The notes under the pieces: model-generated | Databases searched by the model: none | What the model saw: the letters and a program-made list of their open reading frames with translations, nothing else | Told to the model about the DNA's origin: nothing | Shown: piece by piece, positions 28,008-36,511 of the stretch | How the letters are laid out: every line of letters starts with the position of its first letter | How positions within the stretch are numbered: position 1 is the first letter of the stretch | DNA from: Thiorhodovibrio litoralis | Lineage (GTDB): Bacteria; Pseudomonadota; Gammaproteobacteria; Chromatiales; Chromatiaceae | NCBI RefSeq assembly: GCF_033954455.1 | Contig: NZ_CP121473.1 | Coordinates: 434,001 to 498,000, forward strand | Direction of reading: 5' to 3' | DNA length: 64,000 nt | Position numbers and translations under genes: made by a program

Positions 28008-29117
28008 TTAGATCGCGCTCGTGAGCGGCTGGCGGCGCGCGCCCCAGTTACCGGGTTGGGGCTCGAAGACCCCGGCGCAGGGCGCGCCGCATTGGGCGCA
28101 GGTGCCGGTCGGGGTCAGGTTCCAGGTGCCGAGCCGGTACCAGTCGCGCTCGATTAGCAGGGCGCCGCAGTTGCTGCACCAGGTGCTGGCGCCGTCGCTG
28201 TCATGCACATTGCCGGTGTAGACATGGTGCAGGCCCTGCGCGCGCGCGATGCGGCGCGCGCGGGTCAGGGTCGCGGGCGGGGTTGGGGGCAGGTTGTTGA
28301 GCTTGAAGGCCGGGTGGAAGGCCGAGAAGTGCAGGGGCACATCGGGGCCGAGGTGCTCGAAGATCCAGGCTGACAGGTCGTTGAGCTCGGCATCGCTGTC
28401 GTTTAGCGTGGGAATCAGCAGGGTGGTAATCTCGAACCAGACCTTGGTTTCCTGCTTCAGGTACTCTAGGGTCTCGAGTATCGGGCCGAGCCGGGCGCTA
28501 CAGTGTTTGCGGTAGAAGCTTTCGCGGAAGGCTTTCAGATCGATGTTCGCCGCGTTCATGTCGGCAAAGAACAGCTCGCGTGCGCCGGGGCTGATGTAGC
28601 CGGCGGTGACCGCGACGTTGGCGATGCCGAGCGCGCGGCAGGCCTGGGCAGTGTCGCAGGCGTATTCGAGGAAAATCACCGGGTCGTTGTAGGTGTAAGC
28701 CACCGAGCGGCAACCATGCTTGTGGGCAGCCTGGGCGATCTGTGCGGGGCTGGCCGTTGCGGCCAGGGTGTCGGTCGCGCGGGACTTGCTCATCTCCCAG
28801 TTCTGGCAGTAGTCGCAGGTCAGATTGCAGCCGGCGGTGCCGAAGGAAAAGACCGGCGTGCCGGGGAGAAAGTGATTGAGCGGCTTTTTCTCGATCGGGT
28901 CGATGCAAAAACCGCTCGAGCGGCCATAAGTCAGCAACTCGACCCGCCCGGCGCGCGCGCCGCGCACGAAGCAGAGCCCGCGCTGGCCATCGCGCAGCTG
29001 GCAGGCGCGTGGGCAGAGGTCGCACTGCACGCGTCCGTCCTTGAGAACATGGGACAGCCCCTCGGGGAATCCGGGGGATACCTGGTTCGCAGTGGTGGAG
29101 CTTGCTGATAGGGTCAT
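28008..29117 (-). CDS. amrS: AmmeMemoRadiSam system radical-SAM enzyme (AmrS)
   Basis: 369 residues. The radical-SAM motif is CNLTCDYCQNW, preceded by the family N-terminal Cys-rich stretch CDLCPRACQLRDGQRGLCFVR and GFCIDPIEKKPLNHFLPG. A zinc-ribbon-like C terminus follows (CSNCGALL, then CAQCGAPC). It belongs to the trio with MEMO1-like and AMMECR1-like proteins, both encoded divergently 265 bp away, giving a complete set. The biochemical product of this system is not established to my knowledge. ATG 29117 yields a short leader before the Cys region. Confidence 0.93.
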   Translation of the reverse strand: MTLSASSTTANQVSPGFPEGLSHVLKDGRVQCDLCPRACQLRDGQRGLCFVRGARAGRVELLTYGRSSGFCIDPIEKKPLNHFLPGTPVFSFGTAGCNLTCDYCQNWEMSKSRATDTLAATASPAQIAQAAHKHGCRSVAYTYNDPVIFLEYACDTAQACRALGIANVAVTAGYISPGARELFFADMNAANIDLKAFRESFYRKHCSARLGPILETLEYLKQETKVWFEITTLLIPTLNDSDAELNDLSAWIFEHLGPDVPLHFSAFHPAFKLNNLPPTPPATLTRARRIARAQGLHHVYTGNVHDSDGASTWCSNCGALLIERDWYRLGTWNLTPTGTCAQCGAPCAGVFEPQPGNWGARRQPLTSAI

Positions 29118-29381
29118 GGCGGCTCGCTGACAACGGCTTGATTGGGTTCCAACATCTTCACACGGCTTCTTTGTTCGCGGTGATCCCTTTCAGTTATCCA
29201 GAACCATCGTCTAAACTGTTAGATGTCTCTGGCGCAGATTGGTGCGGCTATTCAGGCCGCAGCCGATCTTCGTCACTCGATCATCGTCGGGGCGCGGGGG
29301 CGGTATTTTTCGGGAAATCTTTGCCGGAACGCACGTCCTGACTCGGCGAATCAATTCGCCTCTACATTGGGAAGATGAGGC

Positions 29382-30185
29382 ATGACTAGCTTACGCCAGG
29401 CAAATGTTGCCGGCAGCTTTTATCCAGCGAATCCGGCACAGTTGCGCGCGGACATCGACGCCTGCTATCGCCAGCGCGCCCAAGCCGAGGGTCCCGAACG
29501 GGCCGATGGCCGCATCAAGGCACTGATTGTGCCGCATGCGGGCTTGATCTACTCCGGCCCCATCGCGGCCAGTGCTTATGCCAGCATCGCGCATCAGGCT
29601 GCGGACATCCGCCGCGTGGTCCTGCTTGGGCCTTCGCATCGGCTGCCCTTCCATGGGCTTGCGCTCTGTGCGGCCGATGGCTACGAGACACCGCTCGGGG
29701 TGGTGCCCATCGCGCGCGCGGCCTGCGATGAGTTGCTGCGCTTCGCGCAGTTGCAGGCGCTCGATGCCGCTTTCGACGGCGAGCACTGTCTTGAGGTGCA
29801 GTTGCCCTTTTTGCAGCAGTTGCTGAGTGACTTTGAGCTAATTCCACTCCTGGTCGGCACCGCCAGTGCCGCCGAGGTGGCGGAGGTGCTGGAATCGCTC
29901 TGGGGTGGTGATGAGACTCTGATTCTAATCAGCTCCGATCTCAGTCATTTTCTCGATGACCAAAGCGCGCGGGCGCTGGATGCCCGCACGGCTGCCGCCA
30001 TTTTGCGCCTGCAGCCTGAGGCGATCGGCTCGGATCAGGCCTGCGGGCGCTATCCGATGGCTGGGTTGCTGCAGCTTGCCAAGGCGCGCGGGCTCAAGGC
30101 CGAACAGCTCGATTTGCGCAACTCCAGTGAGACCGCCGGTCCGCGCGACCGCGTGGTGGGCTATGGTGCCTATGCCTTCCGCTGA
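29382..30185 (+). CDS. amrB: AmmeMemoRadiSam system protein B (MEMO1 family)
   Basis: 267 residues of the MEMO1 (extradiol-dioxygenase-like) fold. Landmarks: QANVAGSFYPANPAQLR, IVPHAGLIYSGPIAASAY (metal-site His), LLGPSHRLPFHG (second His region), EHCLEVQLPFLQQL (third), LILISSDLSHFLDDQSARALD and the terminal GYGAYAF. Human MEMO1 binds copper or iron at the equivalent His/Cys site. Overlaps the AMMECR1-like gene by 14 bp. Confidence 0.93.
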   Translation: MTSLRQANVAGSFYPANPAQLRADIDACYRQRAQAEGPERADGRIKALIVPHAGLIYSGPIAASAYASIAHQAADIRRVVLLGPSHRLPFHGLALCAADGYETPLGVVPIARAACDELLRFAQLQALDAAFDGEHCLEVQLPFLQQLLSDFELIPLLVGTASAAEVAEVLESLWGGDETLILISSDLSHFLDDQSARALDARTAAAILRLQPEAIGSDQACGRYPMAGLLQLAKARGLKAEQLDLRNSSETAGPRDRVVGYGAYAFR

Positions 30186-30792
30186 CACCCAAGACCGCGT
30201 GGTCGCGCAAGCCGAGGAGGCGGGTCGCCTGCTCGGCGACGCGGATCATCTCCGTCTGCTCGCTGTCGCGCGTGCATCCATTGCGCATGGACTTTTGCAT
30301 GGGCGCGCCGCGAGCGTCGATTCGGCAAGTGAGAGCCCGGCGCTTCGGTCACCGGGTGCGGCCTTTGTCACCCTTGAGCTGCACGGGCAGTTGCGTGGCT
30401 GCATTGGCAGTCTGGAGCCGCACGGTGGCCGCAGTCTGGCGGCCGATGTCAGCGAGAATGCTTATGCCGCTGCCTTTCGCGATCCGCGCTTTGCGCCGCT
30501 CGGGCAGCATGAGCTGGCGGCGTTGCACATTAGTATCTCAGTCATCGGTCCGCGCGAGCCCATTGCCTGCGCGAGCGAGAGCGACTTGCTGGCGGCCCTG
30601 AGCCCTGGCGTTGATGGCCTGATTCTCGAAGCCGGGGCGTGCCGTGGTACCTTTCTGCCCTCGGTGTGGGAGCAGCTCCCACGTCCGGCGGATTTTCTGC
30701 GGCATCTCAAACGCAAGGCCGGCTTGGCTGAGAATCAATGGCCGGAAAATCTGCAAGCCTGGCGCTATCGCACGGAATACTTTGGCGAGTGA
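30172..30792 (+). CDS. amrA: AmmeMemoRadiSam system protein A (AMMECR1 family)
   Basis: 206 residues. The AMMECR1 signature LRGCIGSL is present, with AAFVTLELHGQ before it and ENAYAAAFRDPRFAPLG, HISISVIGPREPI, GLILEAGACRGTFLPSVWEQLP and FLRHLKRKAGL after. ATG 30172 lies within amrB, in a different frame, implying coupled translation. Fusions of this domain to radical-SAM or MEMO domains elsewhere support a shared pathway. Confidence 0.93.
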   Translation: MPSADTQDRVVAQAEEAGRLLGDADHLRLLAVARASIAHGLLHGRAASVDSASESPALRSPGAAFVTLELHGQLRGCIGSLEPHGGRSLAADVSENAYAAAFRDPRFAPLGQHELAALHISISVIGPREPIACASESDLLAALSPGVDGLILEAGACRGTFLPSVWEQLPRPADFLRHLKRKAGLAENQWPENLQAWRYRTEYFGE

Positions 30793-30818
30793 CTTACACC
30801 AATCGCAAATGGTTTTTG

Positions 30819-30926
30819 GTTTTGGGGCGGGTGACGGCCACGGGGGTCTCGGCGGCAAGGATGCCGCCGGGAAGCCTACAGGGATGTATTCATAGCGTCC
30901 CCCGTGGCTGTCACCTGCCCCAGAAC
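30819..30926. repeat. Large imperfect palindromic intergenic repeat, copy 1
   Basis: About 108 bp downstream of amrA. The outer arms pair GGGGCGGGTGACGGCCACGG with CCGTGGCTGTCACCTGCCCC. Inner elements GTCTCGGCGGC and a TTCATAGCGTCC stretch recur, in reverse orientation, in the repeat at 39468-39592. The two copies are homologous over their whole length but diverged. No reading frame. Confidence 0.75.
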
Positions 30927-30980
30927 GAGCCGAAATCTCATAGGGTTTCGGCATAAACAGGCAACCCAGCCCCAACCACA

Positions 30981-32285
30981 GTGAATGATCCTCCATTAGC
31001 CGGACTCTTTCTGGCGCTGATCGGCCTGCTCATTTTGTCAGGCTTTTTTTCCGGTTCAGAGACGGCGCTGATGACCCTGAACCGCTATCGGTTGCGGCAT
31101 CAGGCTGACCAGGGGCACCGCGGAGCCCAGCTTGCCCAGCGCCTGCTTGAGCGGCCAGATCGGCTGATTGGCCTGATCCTGCTGGGCAATAATTTTGTCA
31201 ACATTCTGGCATCCTCGCTCGCGACGGTGATTGCCCTGCGCCTGGGCGGGGAGGGAGCGATTGCGATCGCTGCAGGCCTCCTGACGCTGGTGGTTCTGGT
31301 GTTCTCCGAGGTGAGCCCCAAGACGCTGGCCGCCCTGCACCCGGAGCGAGTCGCTTATCCGGCGGCCTTTGTCTATGTGCCCCTGCTGCGGCTGCTCTAT
31401 CCCATCGTCTGGCTGGTCAATTTAATCGCCAACAGCCAGCTGAAGCTGCTCGGCGTGCGCATGGATGACCAAAACGGCCAGGCGCTGAGCCGGGAAGAAC
31501 TGCGCACCGTCGTCACCGAGGCCGGTGCCATGATCCCCGAGCGCAGCCGCGACATGCTGCTCGCGATTCTGAACCTGGAGCAGGCGACGGTGGAAGACAT
31601 CATGGTGCCGCGCCATGAGGTGGAAGGCATCGACTTGCAGGATGATGAAGAAGACATCCTGAACACCATCAAGCGTTCGAGCTATGCGCGGCTGCCGCTA
31701 TTCGACGGCAGCATCGATAATGTGGTTGGCATCTTTCACGCCCGCAGTGCGCTCGGCGGCCTGCCTGAAGGTGATGAGCTGAAGGACGCGCTCTGCGGGC
31801 TGGCGCGCGAGCCCTATTTTGTTCCCGAGGGCACCCGGCTCTATCAGCAACTCATCAACTTCCAGCGCGCCAAGGAGCGTATGGCCTTGATTGTCGATGA
31901 GTATGGCGATTTTCAGGGCATGATCACCCTGGCCGATCTGGTCGAAGAAATCGTCGGCGAGATCACCACAGATCCATCGGACTCCTTCCCCGACATCCAC
32001 CGCAATGAGGACGGCAGCCTGTTGCTTGATGGCAGCATCAATGTGCGCGAGCTCAACCGCGCGTTGCGTTGGGAGCTGCCGACCGATGGCCCCAAGACGC
32101 TGAACGGGTTGATTCTGGACTACATGGAAACCATCCCCGAGCCCGGCACCAGTCTGAAACTGAGCGGCTATCCACTGGAGATCCTACAGGCCGACGACAC
32201 GGCGGTGAAGACGGTGAAAACCATTGCGCAGGAGCAACTGGAGTCCGATGCGGCTGTGATAGCAGAGCCAGCCAGTTTTGGTTGA
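30981..32285 (+). CDS. CNNM/CorC (HlyC/CorC) family transporter-associated protein, YfjD-like
   Basis: 434 residues. The N-terminal DUF21/CNNM membrane domain has about four helices (LSGFFSGSETALMTLNRYRLRHQA is the family signature; LLGNNFVNILASSLATVIAL; LLTLVVLVFSEVSPKTLAA). Then come a CBS pair (VEDIMVPRHEVEGIDL and RMALIVDEYGDFQGMITLADLVEEIVGEI) and a C-terminal CorC_HlyC domain (ELNRALRWELPTDGPKTLNGLILDYM). Relatives handle Mg2+ or Co2+ efflux. The start is GTG 30981; membrane topology begins within ten residues. Confidence 0.9.
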   Translation: MNDPPLAGLFLALIGLLILSGFFSGSETALMTLNRYRLRHQADQGHRGAQLAQRLLERPDRLIGLILLGNNFVNILASSLATVIALRLGGEGAIAIAAGLLTLVVLVFSEVSPKTLAALHPERVAYPAAFVYVPLLRLLYPIVWLVNLIANSQLKLLGVRMDDQNGQALSREELRTVVTEAGAMIPERSRDMLLAILNLEQATVEDIMVPRHEVEGIDLQDDEEDILNTIKRSSYARLPLFDGSIDNVVGIFHARSALGGLPEGDELKDALCGLAREPYFVPEGTRLYQQLINFQRAKERMALIVDEYGDFQGMITLADLVEEIVGEITTDPSDSFPDIHRNEDGSLLLDGSINVRELNRALRWELPTDGPKTLNGLILDYMETIPEPGTSLKLSGYPLEILQADDTAVKTVKTIAQEQLESDAAVIAEPASFG

Positions 32286-32311
32286 AAAAGAAGCCTCACG
32301 AGCTATCGTCT

Positions 32312-32818
32312 ATGACATTGGCAGAGACTCTGCTGCGCGCCGATGCACTTGGCATTCGCCTTGAGATCGTCAACGGCTTGCCAATCTGGGAGGCGCAGCC
32401 GGTTTATCGGCACCAAAAGCATGTTGATCGAATCGCACGGTCACTGCGCACGTCGTCAGATCAGGGGCCGGTGGGTGGTGGCATTTGCGACTGTATCTCA
32501 GCCAAGGATGTCTATATCCAGTTTCCGACTGGCCTGAAGCGGCCGGATATTTCCACCTTCTGCCAGGAGCCGCCGGAGGAGCAGCAGGACTCGGTTCTGA
32601 CTATGATTCCGGAAGCCGTGATTGAAGTTGTCAGCAAGGGCTATGAGGCCAAGGATCTTGACATTGGTCCACCCTTCTATCTGTCGCAGGGGGTCAAGGA
32701 TGTGGTGGTGTTTGACCCAGAGACTCTGCTGGTGTTGCATTCGCGCCAACAGGGCGTAAATGTCCAGATTGCGCCGCTCGAGATCGACCTTTTTTGCGGC
32801 TGTCGGTTAAGCCTTTAG
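32312..32818 (+). CDS. Uma2-family (DUF820) putative nuclease-fold protein
   Basis: 168 residues. The PD-(D/E)xK-like core of Uma2 proteins is visible: RLEIVNGLPIWEAQPVYRHQKHV, VYIQFPTGLKRPDISTF (conserved Arg-Pro-Asp), IPEAVIEVVSKGYEAKDL (Glu plus downstream Lys) and YLSQGVKDVVVFDPET. These proteins expand strongly in cyanobacteria and some sulfur bacteria; function is unproven. It begins 26 bp after the CNNM gene on the same strand. Confidence 0.85.
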   Translation: MTLAETLLRADALGIRLEIVNGLPIWEAQPVYRHQKHVDRIARSLRTSSDQGPVGGGICDCISAKDVYIQFPTGLKRPDISTFCQEPPEEQQDSVLTMIPEAVIEVVSKGYEAKDLDIGPPFYLSQGVKDVVVFDPETLLVLHSRQQGVNVQIAPLEIDLFCGCRLSL

Positions 32819-32836
32819 CCTTTTCTGCGGTGCATC

Positions 32837-34237
32837 TCAGACTCCATCCAGCGCCTCGCGCAGGGTGGTCACGGCGCGAATTTCCAGTCCTTCGAGTCCA
32901 CCCTTGGGCGCATTGGCCTTGGGGATAATGGCCTGACGCATGCCATGCTTGGCCGCCTCGCGCAGTCTCTCTAAGCCATTGGGAACTGGGCGAATCTCCC
33001 CGGCCAGGCCAATTTCGCCAAAGACGGCTAGCTCCAGCGGCAAAGCGCGGTCGCGATAGCTTGAGAGCACCGCCAGCACCAGCGCCAGATCGGCGGCTGT
33101 CTCGGTTACGCGCACGCCGCCGACCACATTGGCAAAGACATCCTGATTGAACATGGGCACCCCGCCATGGCGATGGACCACCGCCAGCAGCATGGCCAGG
33201 CGGTTCTGATCCAGCCCCAGGGTGACCCGTCGCGGATTGGCCAGCGGGCTTTCGTCAACCAGCGCCTGCACCTCCACCAGCAGCGGGCGGGTGCCCTCGC
33301 GCGTGACCAGCACCACCGAACCTGGCACTGGCTCCGCCTGGCGAGAGAGAAAAATGGCTGACGGATTCTTGACCTGACGTAGGCCACGGTCGGTCATGGC
33401 AAAAACGCCCAGCTCATTGACGGCACCGAAGCGATTCTTGACCGCCCGCACCAGCCGATGGGTGCCACTCGGTCCACCCTCGAAATACAGCACCGTGTCG
33501 ACCATGTGCTCTAGCACCCGCGGTCCGGCTAGCGCGCCTTCCTTGGTGACATGGCCGACCAGAAACACCGTGGTGCCGGATTGTTTGGCAAAGCGCACCA
33601 ATTGCGCCGCGCTGTCGCGCACCTGGGAGACCGAGCCGGGCGCCGAGTTGGTGGTCTCGCTGAACAAGGTCTGGATGGAATCGATCACCAGCACCGCCGG
33701 GCGCTCCTGCTCGACGGTGGCCAGGATGCGCTCGACCGAGGTCTCGGCCAGCAGCCGGATGGCATCCCGCGGCAGCGAGAGCCGCAGCGCGCGCAGGCTG
33801 ACCTGCTCGGGCGATTCCTCACCGGTCACATAGAGCACCGGATGGCGGCGCCCGGGCGCCTTTGTTTCCGCCCAGCCCGCACCAATGGCAGCGCAGGCCT
33901 GCAACAGCAGCGTGGACTTTCCAATGCCCGGATCACCGCCGAGCAGCACCACGGAACCCGCGACCAGTCCGCCGCCAAGCACCCGGTCGAGCTCACTAAT
34001 GCCGCAAGGCGCGCGAGTCTCCACCTCTGGAGCCAAGTCCGCCAGATCATGCACCAACCCAGCCGTGGCGGCACCGGCATAACCGCGCCCGACAGGAACG
34101 GGCGCCGGGCGATGCTCCTCGACCTGATTCCAGGCACCGCAATCCGGGCACTGCCCCGCCCATTTCGGCAGCTCCGCCCCGCAGGCGGCGCAGACAAACA
34201 GGGTCTTGGGCTTCTTGGGATTGGCAAGGGTGGACAT
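32837..34237 (-). CDS. radA: DNA repair protein RadA/Sms
   Basis: 466 residues. A four-Cys zinc finger (CAACGAELPKWAGQCPDC), a RecA-like ATPase with Walker A GGDPGIGKST and Walker B VLVIDSIQTLF, the RadA-specific KNRFG motif, and the C-terminal Lon-protease-like domain (NVVGGVRVTETAADLALVLA, then GEIGLAGEIRPV) are all intact. RadA drives branch migration in recombination. ATG 34237 gives the family N terminus directly before the finger; the frame is open further upstream but without homology. Confidence 0.96.
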   Translation of the reverse strand: MSTLANPKKPKTLFVCAACGAELPKWAGQCPDCGAWNQVEEHRPAPVPVGRGYAGAATAGLVHDLADLAPEVETRAPCGISELDRVLGGGLVAGSVVLLGGDPGIGKSTLLLQACAAIGAGWAETKAPGRRHPVLYVTGEESPEQVSLRALRLSLPRDAIRLLAETSVERILATVEQERPAVLVIDSIQTLFSETTNSAPGSVSQVRDSAAQLVRFAKQSGTTVFLVGHVTKEGALAGPRVLEHMVDTVLYFEGGPSGTHRLVRAVKNRFGAVNELGVFAMTDRGLRQVKNPSAIFLSRQAEPVPGSVVLVTREGTRPLLVEVQALVDESPLANPRRVTLGLDQNRLAMLLAVVHRHGGVPMFNQDVFANVVGGVRVTETAADLALVLAVLSSYRDRALPLELAVFGEIGLAGEIRPVPNGLERLREAAKHGMRQAIIPKANAPKGGLEGLEIRAVTTLREALDGV

Positions 34238-34289
34238 GGCGGAGTTTGAAGTGTTAATCGGGAAGGGACGTTTGACAGCGGATTGGGGT

Positions 34290-34808
34290 TCAAGGCAGTT
34301 CGCAGGAGGGTGCCAACTGCTGCAAGACCTTTGCGGGTAACAGCAGGCGATCCGGGCAGCCCGGCAATGGGATAAAGCCAAAGTGTCGGTAGAAGGCCGC
34401 TGCCGATGCATCCTTGGCATCCACCACAATGGCGGCAACGGCCAGTGCCTGGCTCGCCTGTATAACCTTGCGGCAGGCATCGGAAAGCAAGATCGAACCC
34501 AATCCACGGCCCTGAAAGCTCTGGTCGACGGCCAAGCGTCCGAGTAACGCAATAGGCACCGGATAGCGGGGCAGCTTGCGCGCCATCTCTGGCGGCAAAC
34601 TTTCAGCACGAAGGCTTCCCGCGCTCAACGAGAAGAAGCCGGCGGGACGCTGCGTCTCATTTGGAGTGGCGGCGACGAATACCCGAGCAATTCCCCGTCT
34701 CACATCCTGGGATGCATAGCGCTGCAGGTAGAGATCGAGTTGTGGCTCGCCACAGTGAAAGAGGTCGGTATCGATGGTGCCATCAAGCGCCTGGATAACG
34801 AAGCTCAA
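34290..34808 (-). CDS. GNAT-family acetyltransferase toxin (TacT-like)
   Basis: 172 residues with the GNAT core: FVAATPNETQRPAGFFSLSAGS, ALLGRLAVDQSFQGRGLGSILLSDACRKV (acetyl-CoA loop Q-x-x-G-R-G-L-G) and DAKDASAAAFYRHFGFIPLPG. Toxins of this kind acetylate aminoacyl-tRNA and are paired with DUF1778 ribbon-helix-helix antitoxins, as here. No ATG is available; a TTG at 34808, overlapping the antitoxin stop by 4 bp, yields the expected N terminus MSFVIQALDG and implies translational coupling. Confidence 0.88.
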   Translation of the reverse strand: MSFVIQALDGTIDTDLFHCGEPQLDLYLQRYASQDVRRGIARVFVAATPNETQRPAGFFSLSAGSLRAESLPPEMARKLPRYPVPIALLGRLAVDQSFQGRGLGSILLSDACRKVIQASQALAVAAIVVDAKDASAAAFYRHFGFIPLPGCPDRLLLPAKVLQQLAPSCELP

Positions 34809-35089
34809 GAAGCAATAACCTGTTCCGAATGACGTTCGAAGGCACGAACCAGCGCGGCATTGGGTACAGCCGGCGTGTCGAGCGCGGCAAGAAATGCCTG
34901 AAAATCGTCGTTTTGAAGCGTGATCGACTCCTGTTCGCTCAGAATGCGTTCCGCAGCGGCGACGGCTTCGGTCAGAACGAATGCTGACAGATTGGAGCGG
35001 CTGTAGGCAGCTGCTTTGTCCAGCAACTGCCGGGTACGCTCGTCGCAACGGATATGGAGACGGCTATTTTTGGTTGCGATCAGGCTCAT
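34805..35089 (-). CDS. DUF1778-family antitoxin
   Basis: 94 residues. A ribbon-helix-helix N terminus (NSRLHIRCDERTRQLLDKAAAYSRSNLSAFVLTEAV) is followed by a toxin-wrapping tail typical of TacA-like antitoxins (LQNDDFQAFLAALDTPA). It lies directly upstream of and overlaps the GNAT toxin gene. ATG 35089 is the natural start; the longer frame to 35221 adds unconserved residues. Confidence 0.88.
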   Translation of the reverse strand: MSLIATKNSRLHIRCDERTRQLLDKAAAYSRSNLSAFVLTEAVAAAERILSEQESITLQNDDFQAFLAALDTPAVPNAALVRAFERHSEQVIAS

Positions 35090-35293
35090 TGCAGGTTCCG
35101 GGCGAAAGAGGAAGACTTTCGGAATTGTGCGCCGAACGTGCGTACAGGACAAGTCGAAAGCCCTTTTGTCTTCAGGCAGGATATTGGCATGGCCCCGGAA
35201 GCCAATTGCGTATCCTGCCAACCGACATCATGGGCAGGCCGCACATACTTGATGTTGAGGCCCGTCGCTAATCCGGTCGACAGGCGCTTCAGA

Positions 35294-35526
35294 TCAAAAC
35301 CCACCGCCCTCGCTGTAGTAGTCGTGGGCCAGGTTATCAAAGCGCGTGAACTGACCCTGAAAGGCGAGCTTCACGGTGCCGATGGGGCCGTTACGCTGTT
35401 TGGCGATGATGATCTCGGCAATGCCTTTGTCGGAGCTGTCTTCGTTGTAGACCTCGTCGCGATAGATAAAGGCGATCAGGTCTGCGTCCTGCTCGATGGT
35501 GCGGGCCGACATTACCGGTCGATTCG
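35294..35526 (-). pseudogene. Displaced 3' fragment of dnaB
   Basis: About 230 bp nearly identical to the 3' end of the intact dnaB at 36512. The last 66 codons match ([18 protein letters not shown] onward to YYSEGGGF), with a short in-frame deletion that shortens RESGAIEQ to ARTIEQ, and homology continues upstream to the NRPVMS codons. Only scattered changes occur, several of them synonymous. It lacks the rest of the gene and any start signal, so it is a remnant or duplication product. Confidence 0.93.
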
Positions 35527-35560
35527 CGATTCTGGCAGTCGGCAGAATAAAGCGGTCGGC

Positions 35561-36061
35561 TCAGTTCGGTGGCGCTTCGCCAACCTCTTGCAGCGCCTGC
35601 GCCACCAATGTGGGGCTGAGATACAACCCCTCGTCAATCAGTCGTTCGATAACAGGCTTGGCTGCCGGAATCTGTCCCATGCGTCGAGCCGCAAGAAGGA
35701 TTCCTAATGTTCCGACGACTGGAATATCCAGGCTCTGCGCACAGCGGCGCGCTGCGGCGTCATCCAACACGGCAACCGCCGTGGGCCGACGAAGACAATG
35801 ACTCACAACCTGGGTTTCGCCTGCTCCGAGGTCCCATGCCGCGACAATTGGGGGAATCGCGATGTCTTCGGCAAGAACCAGCCTGCGCTGGCTCTTAAAG
35901 GCACCCGTGATCTCTGGTCCATCCCAACCGGCGCGAATCTCTCGCACAACCGCATCTGGAACCGCGACATCCGTTGTGCTGAATTCGAAAAGCCAAGACC
36001 ACCCATTTACCCGATGTAAAAAGATCAGTGGAGAGGCGTTGACGATCAGCTTGTCAGGCAC
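35561..36061 (-). CDS. DUF3368 PIN-domain protein, putative toxin
   Basis: 166 residues. PIN-like nuclease fold: an N-terminal strand IVNASPLIFLHRV (usual first Asp position is Asn-Ala-Ser, as in DUF3368 proteins), VPDAVVREIRAGWDG, the conserved LGAGETQVVSHC (Glu), AVLDDAAARRCAQSL (two Asp) and VVGTLGILLAARRMG. DUF3368 genes commonly pair with UPF0175, here overlapping by 16 bp. It lies between the two dnaB 3' ends. Confidence 0.87.
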   Translation of the reverse strand: MPDKLIVNASPLIFLHRVNGWSWLFEFSTTDVAVPDAVVREIRAGWDGPEITGAFKSQRRLVLAEDIAIPPIVAAWDLGAGETQVVSHCLRRPTAVAVLDDAAARRCAQSLDIPVVGTLGILLAARRMGQIPAAKPVIERLIDEGLYLSPTLVAQALQEVGEAPPN

Positions 36062-36303
36062 GCCAGTTCCTCGCGCAATTCTTCAATGTCTGCTTGCACG
36101 GCAGGCACCCGGCGTCGATACAGTTCGCCAAGCAGATCAGTGCGGCTTAGCCCGAGAATTTCAGCCGCCTTGCTTTGCGAGATACGCCCTTCCGCATACC
36201 ACTGAACCACCGCTGCGCTCTTGACCTCTTGCGCGAATTCATTAGGGCCCTGTCGGAGTGCGGATAGAGCGCCTGAATCAAAATCAACCATGATCTGGGG
36301 CAT
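36046..36303 (-). CDS. UPF0175-family antitoxin-like protein
   Basis: 85 residues. Core EVKSAAVVQWYAEGRISQSKAAEILGLSRTDLLGELYRRRVP is the UPF0175 helix-turn-helix, expected to bind DNA and the DUF3368 partner. ATG 36303 is followed by an acidic, short N terminus. First gene of the pair. Confidence 0.88.
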   Translation of the reverse strand: MPQIMVDFDSGALSALRQGPNEFAQEVKSAAVVQWYAEGRISQSKAAEILGLSRTDLLGELYRRRVPAVQADIEELREELACLTS

Positions 36304-36511
36304 CGTGTCCTAAACCTCTCTTGCAGCGCTGAGATGGGTCAACTTTCAGCCTGGTTGTTAGGCAGAGTGCAAAAAAACAGCGTTCAACAGTTCGCTCAAG
36401 CTTGGGTCCCGCTTGTGCGTGACGATCACGAAGGCTTGGCGGCGTCCCTCGCGACTTTAGTCTGGCCCGAAATAAGCCGGACATCCAAGCCGTTTGGCTA
36501 GGTGGTAACGT

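Noticed and set aside
36304-36511. 66-codon minus frame (36284-36484) between the UPF0175 gene and dnaB
   Set aside because: No family resemblance and no ribosome site; treated as spacer.
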